A stretch of DNA of 12,038 nucleotides from Leucogyrophana mollusca (taxonomy: Eukaryota > Basidiomycota > Agaricomycetes > Boletales): contig MU266830.1 of NCBI GenBank assembly GCA_021014945.1, forward strand, positions 1 through 12,038, written 5' to 3'. The notes under the pieces were generated by a model, which saw only the letters and a list, made by a program, of their open reading frames with translations, ran no database searches and had not been told where the DNA came from. The translations under genes and the position numbers were made by a program. Below are positions 9,163 through 12,038 of this stretch, piece by piece (the first letter of the stretch is position 1; every line of letters starts with the position of its first letter).

Positions 9163-9511
9163 AGCCCGAGCTGGTAACCACCTTCGTGCCAACCATTTGT
9201 GCATAAATATCTCACTTTGCATAAGGCACATGGATTTGGTGGAAATCTGAGGAGGATATGCACCATCAGATTGGTTATTACCTCCGAAAGGGTCCGATTG
9301 AGCACGGAAGTGTGCATATTTGTCATGTGCAAGGGGTCAGATTAAATAGGATTAAATCCATGAAATCTAGAATAAGCATCTACGTCTGACGTGCGCTCAG
9401 AGTGCTTAAACAAAGAAAATTGGATAGATGAATTGTGACATGATGTGCGTGATGGGAAAAGATCGGCCAAGGCGCCGAGTCAGGAGGAAACTAAGATAAG
9501 GAAGGGAGTAT

Positions 9512-9544
9512 GGGCGAAAGCCCGAAGGGCTTTCCGGCCGGAAA
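9512..9544. repeat. Compact hairpin cluster with a GAAA loop
   Basis: GGGCGAAAGCCC (9512-9523) is a 4-bp stem closed by a GAAA tetraloop. GCCC at 9520-9523 could instead pair with GGGC at 9527-9530, and the perfect palindrome TTTCCGGCCGGAAA follows at 9531-9544. The two stems compete for the same strand. No known RNA family is recognised. Confidence 0.6.
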
Positions 9545-9956
9545 CAAAGGCCCTAACCCAAGAGGTGTGCGGAACAAGAGTTCCAAACAGCGACATGTTT
9601 CGGAGACTCCCGAAAACCATGTTTTCAGCCACTTCCGCGATAGATGCAGGTCCATTCTGGAGAACCGCACAGAGGCTGCAAGCCTCCTCGGATCCTTTCA
9701 GCGATAGTGGGGGCCACCCCATAACACATAGCGTAGGCCTCGTCTAGATAGTCGGTATAGTTGCTAATGCAAAAGCAGTCTCAAAATCACCAGATCGACA
9801 GATTTGGGTTCGAAACACGTGACCGTTAAACGCGTCGCGTTCGCGTTTGTTGATCTCGACTCTCCTAAGAGCTTGACGTGCACGGTCGCCACGACCTCCC
9901 GCTCTTCGTTGGGGTATGTCTTGCTCGTTCCTTTCTCTTCTGCCAATACCCCTGCT

Positions 9957-11070
9957 ATGCGCCTCACTCATTACGGCCTGCTTTTGATAATGTATGGTAA
10001 CAGTTTCCTTAATCACTCGAGCGCTGGACCTTCCGTTACGGAAAGCCCAGATATTTTTAACCTTGTGACACCAGCTCTTCCCAGCGACGGCAATACCTCT
10101 CCACCATTCTATCTCACCTCCGACTTCATTTCCTACAACCCTCCACTGCCGGATGACACCTCAGCACCAACCACACCTCGTGATACCCAGCCGTCTAATT
10201 CGGCCCTCTCGCACTCCACCGCATCCCCCTCTGGCTCCCAGCAACCCGAACTCGAGGCCTTGCTCGAGTCTAATACCCAGGACTCCCTTTTCCAGCTGCA
10301 TAACAAGGGTCACTTTGACAAGCGTTGCCGAGCGGGGGAGCTAGTCTGGGAGCTAGAGTGTCCCTCATGCAAGGGCTGGGTCAGAACAAGCATCGGACAT
10401 GCCCTCTCAGATGCGTTCACGGTGCCAGGCCACTTTGCAGCACTAGTTAATCACCGGGCTAGCCGGAAATGCTTTAAAGCACGGCAGGCTCACCACTCAA
10501 AATCTACCCATCGCGAAGCACTCCAATTGGTTCATTCCAACACGGATCTCTCGTTAGTTTCAGCCCCAGCTTACCCCGCCCACCGGACTATGCCATCGCA
10601 GACAACTTTCCCTGACGACGGCTATGAGAACTTTGCACCGAACCTGCGAAATATTGCTTTCATAGGCACACGGTATGATTTAAGACATTATCGGGCGGCA
10701 AACTGATGCTAATATCTATTTCCACAGAACTGAACACCACTTTTCATCCCCGTACTTTCCCCCGCAGGCATGCTACAATCCCCGCCGCTGTTCTGGTGCC
10801 ATTCTGGACTGGAATGTGCCACACGGCCCATTGCAGGACAATTTCCCGTGGTCACGGCCTACTGATGGCCCGGATTCATTGCCCTTCTATGTACTCACTA
10901 CCGACGTTGACGTGCGCGCGCGCTCAAAGCGATGTGTTGGTGTGGTCATGGGTGGGCAGCAGCAGTGTGAACAATGCACTCTTATGATTCCACGCATTGC
11001 AGAACTCGCCGACATGGCAACTTTCAGCAGACACGGCGACGACGCGCTCTCGACGCGCTCTGCTTTGTAG
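9957..11070 (+). CDS. Cysteine-cluster / zinc-finger-like protein of unknown function, two exons
   Basis: Exons 9957-10672 and 10728-11070 join to 1059 nt (352 aa). The 55-nt intron starts GTATGA, has a GCTAAT branch site and ends CCACAG. The ATG at 9957 is the first in frame; the next is at 9990. The N-terminal half is rich in Ser, Pro and Thr and probably disordered. It is followed by a single BED-like finger: ECPSC, then HFAALVNH and RKC (C-x2-C, H-x6-H, C). After the intron comes a second cluster with CYNPRRC, FPW, RSKRC and CEQC. This second part resembles, from memory, an unnamed family common in repeat-rich Agaricomycete regions. Such proteins usually continue past CxxC with more conserved sequence. 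Here the end falls in an 11-bp tandem duplication and may be a truncation. Nucleic-acid binding is only a guess. It lies alone inside the inverted repeats. Confidence 0.6.
11041..11061 (+). repeat. 11-bp tandem duplication at the end of the cysteine-cluster gene
   Basis: GACGCGCTCTC at 11041-11051 is followed by GACGCGCTCT at 11052-11061. Eleven bases is not a multiple of three, so the second copy changes the frame and leads to the TAG at 11068-11070. Confidence 0.75.
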
Positions 11071-11705
11071 CGCGTTCCTGCGCGTCGTGTGTGACTCTTC
11101 ATTTGGATAAATTGCGGTGACAGTCACGTCACGGGTGGTGGTGGTGTCTCGGATGTAGATGCAGTTGATGTCGAAAGCTCTTGTTCCGCACGCCTCTTGC
11201 CCTAACCTGGGTATCGAGGTGAGCTGTGAGGGCGGGTGGGTGCCGAACAGGTCACGCTACGATGTGAACGATACTTACAGTGTCGGCACAATTGCGTCAG
11301 GCGAATGAGTGGGGGGAAGAAAAATGGACCAATGAGAAATTCCGCCTGTGCACCTGAGAGAGGGAGAGGAGGGCGGGTGCAGCGAACAGAATAAATGAGC
11401 GCGTCGAGCTGCGCGAAGGTTACAGAGCGAGGTGGCAGGAAGCAAGAAAGCCTGCGCCACCTCGCTTACTCGGCGTAGACTTCATTCTACGCCGCCTCGT
11501 GCCTCGGCTCGCGTAGAATACCAGCTAGGACCCCCCGAGCAGTGCAAATAGAGCGAAATCTCAGCAAATCTAGGTGAATTTCCTCGATGCACGAGGAAAA
11601 TGTCACACTCTGAGTGAGCAGTCACACCTTATGTCATCCGGTCAGACATATGGTGATGGATACCCTCAGACTCATAATGCATGGTCATAGGTGGCAACCG
11701 ACGTT
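11071..11705. other. Gene-less stretch rich in hairpins
   Basis: No coding exon is supported here. Three stem-loops stand out: 11427-11436 with 11456-11465, 11471-11479 with 11486-11494, and 11579-11586 with 11592-11599. CTCATAATGCAT at 11671-11682 faces its own inverted copy ATGCATTATGAG at 11706-11717, giving a perfect 12-bp stem across a 23-base loop at the right end of the putative element. Confidence 0.6.
11426..11494. repeat. Two adjacent strong hairpins
   Basis: GCGAGGTGGC (11427-11436) pairs perfectly with GCCACCTCGC (11456-11465), and A11426 with T11466 adds one pair. Four bases on, CGGCGTAGA (11471-11479) pairs with TCTACGCCG (11486-11494) around a six-base loop. A third GCGTAGA follows at 11511-11517. 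They could be parts of a repeat element or a structured transcript. Confidence 0.7.
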
Positions 11706-11728
11706 ATGCATTATGAGATAGTGTACTG
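11706..11728 (-). repeat. Right terminal inverted repeat
   Basis: Reverse complement of 9108-9130 at 22 of 23 positions. Its last bases, ACTG, run straight into the 11727-11749 copy of the synthase stop-codon segment. Confidence 0.85.
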
Positions 11729-11749
11729 CAGTGGTACATCTGAGGGCCC
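11727..11749 (+). repeat. Second copy of the synthase stop-codon segment
   Basis: Matches 6389-6411 at 21 of 23 bases on the same strand (differences T/C and G/T). It sits directly outside the right inverted repeat, with the exact 11-mer CATAGGTGGCA 31 bases before it. Confidence 0.7.
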
Positions 11750-11885
11750 GTTCGGGTGCAACGGTTTCGAAACCGCCACCTGCCAAAATGAAACCGTACG
11801 GTTTGCAAATGGTTTGGCTGGAACCCGCACCATTTCCAAACCGGGAGGTACGTTCGGACGCATCTCCGATTTCAAAACCAGACCG
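11742..11885. repeat. GGTTT/AAACC palindrome cluster, MITE-like
   Basis: Two perfect 14-bp palindromes, CGGTTTCGAAACCG (11762-11775) and AAACCGTACGGTTT (11791-11804), are followed by a 13-bp stem with one mismatch (11800-11812 with 11830-11842). A segment from 11742 (GAGG, CGTTCGG, TGCA, TTTCGAAACC) is loosely repeated from 11845 (GAGG, CGTTCGG, CGCA, TTTCAAAACC), about 103 bases on. The open frames across it are by-products of the repeat. From 11886 to the window edge nothing recognisable is seen. Confidence 0.65.
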
Positions 11886-12038
11886 TCACACAAACCAAAA
11901 CCATGCGCCATCCAATTTCTGAGAGTGAATAAACAGCGTCGGCAACAAATGCCGAAGGATTAGTAGCGCACTTCCTACATTATGAACAACGATGTGCACC
12001 ATGATAGTAGTATGCTCAATATTTTCCTAAAAACACGT

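Larger units (their letters stand above)
9049..9956. other. Monooxygenase upstream region and repeat-rich gene-less stretch
   Basis: 9049-9107 is all that separates the monooxygenase ATG from the inverted repeat. It includes AT-rich GTATATTT-like DNA on the minus strand near 9070-9080. From 9108 on the DNA carries many TGCAT words, then a hairpin cluster at 9512-9544 and another B-box-like GTTCGAAACAC at 9808-9818. The open frames at 9445-9747 have no recognisable product and look accidental. Confidence 0.5.
9108..11728. mobile_element. Candidate non-autonomous DNA transposon bounded by inverted repeats
   Basis: The 23 bases at 9108-9130 and the reverse complement of 11706-11728 agree at 22 positions, including the 19-mer ACACTATCTCATAATGCAT. 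The 2.62 kb between them holds one probable gene that is not a recognisable transposase, with extra copies of the terminal motif just inside both ends. The outer bases are TA on the left and CA on the right, so a clean target duplication is missing. Read from CACTA, the flanks are also unequal. It could be a Tc1-like or CACTA-like derivative, or two separate short elements in opposite orientation. Confidence 0.4.

Noticed and set aside
9445..9747. Overlapping open frames on both strands
   Set aside because: No motif; they span the hairpin cluster and the opposite-strand frames are equally long.
9804..9956. N-terminal extension of the cysteine-cluster protein starting at TTG
   Set aside because: Non-ATG start is unlikely in a fungus and the first codons come from the B-box-like repeat.
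9113..11723. Definite assignment to the CACTA transposon family
   Set aside because: The ends do read CACTA, but the inverted repeat extends five bases further out, no target duplication is seen and there is no CACTA transposase.
11691..11963. Plus- and minus-strand open frames at the right end
   Set aside because: They are by-products of the GGTTT/AAACC palindromic repeat and start inside the inverted repeat.
1..12038. CRISPR array, rRNA, insertion sequence or bacterial operon features
   Set aside because: No regularly spaced repeats, rRNA-like DNA or ribosome-binding pattern; the gene structures are clearly fungal.

Overview
The window looks like nuclear DNA of a filamentous basidiomycete, probably an Agaricomycete. 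Its three recognisable genes are each cut by 9 to 11 short introns, all of which I placed between 47 and 81 nt, with GT-AG borders (one GC-AG) and often CTNAN-type branch sites. One gene is the fused alpha-beta tryptophan synthase typical of fungi. I cannot name the species from the sequence.

Layout. 1-291 is an unrecognised reading frame cut by the left edge. 292-944 has no clear gene, only degraded pol III-like boxes. 945-2858 (+) is an intact ten-exon A1 (pepsin-type) aspartic protease, 457 aa, with a signal peptide and a hydrophobic C-terminal tail. 2859-3718 is intergenic. 3719-6405 (+) is a twelve-exon bifunctional tryptophan synthase, 698 aa. 6695-9048 (-) is an eleven-exon class B flavin monooxygenase with an N-terminal SnoaL/NTF2-like domain, 595 aa, convergent with the synthase. 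From 9108 to the right edge the DNA is repeat-rich. A near-perfect 23-bp inverted repeat at 9108-9130 and 11706-11728 brackets a probable two-exon gene for a cysteine-cluster protein of unknown function (9957-11070). The ends also carry subterminal motif copies, and the region holds hairpins and palindromes. I read it tentatively as a non-autonomous DNA transposon or a chimera of several.

The main point of interest is the tryptophan synthase. All exons join in frame and the alpha half keeps both catalytic acids (Glu49, Asp60). In the beta half, the lysine that should hold pyridoxal phosphate is asparagine (residue 383, codon 5179-5181), and the residue matching bacterial beta Asp305 is also asparagine (residue 601). 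If real, the protein should still split indole-3-glycerol phosphate but should not make tryptophan efficiently. That would make it a possible indole-releasing paralogue beside a flavin monooxygenase. This pathway idea is inference; a sequencing error or a decaying gene copy must be excluded first.

Exon borders were set by hand from splice signals, reading phase and remembered family motifs. No alignment or database search was run.
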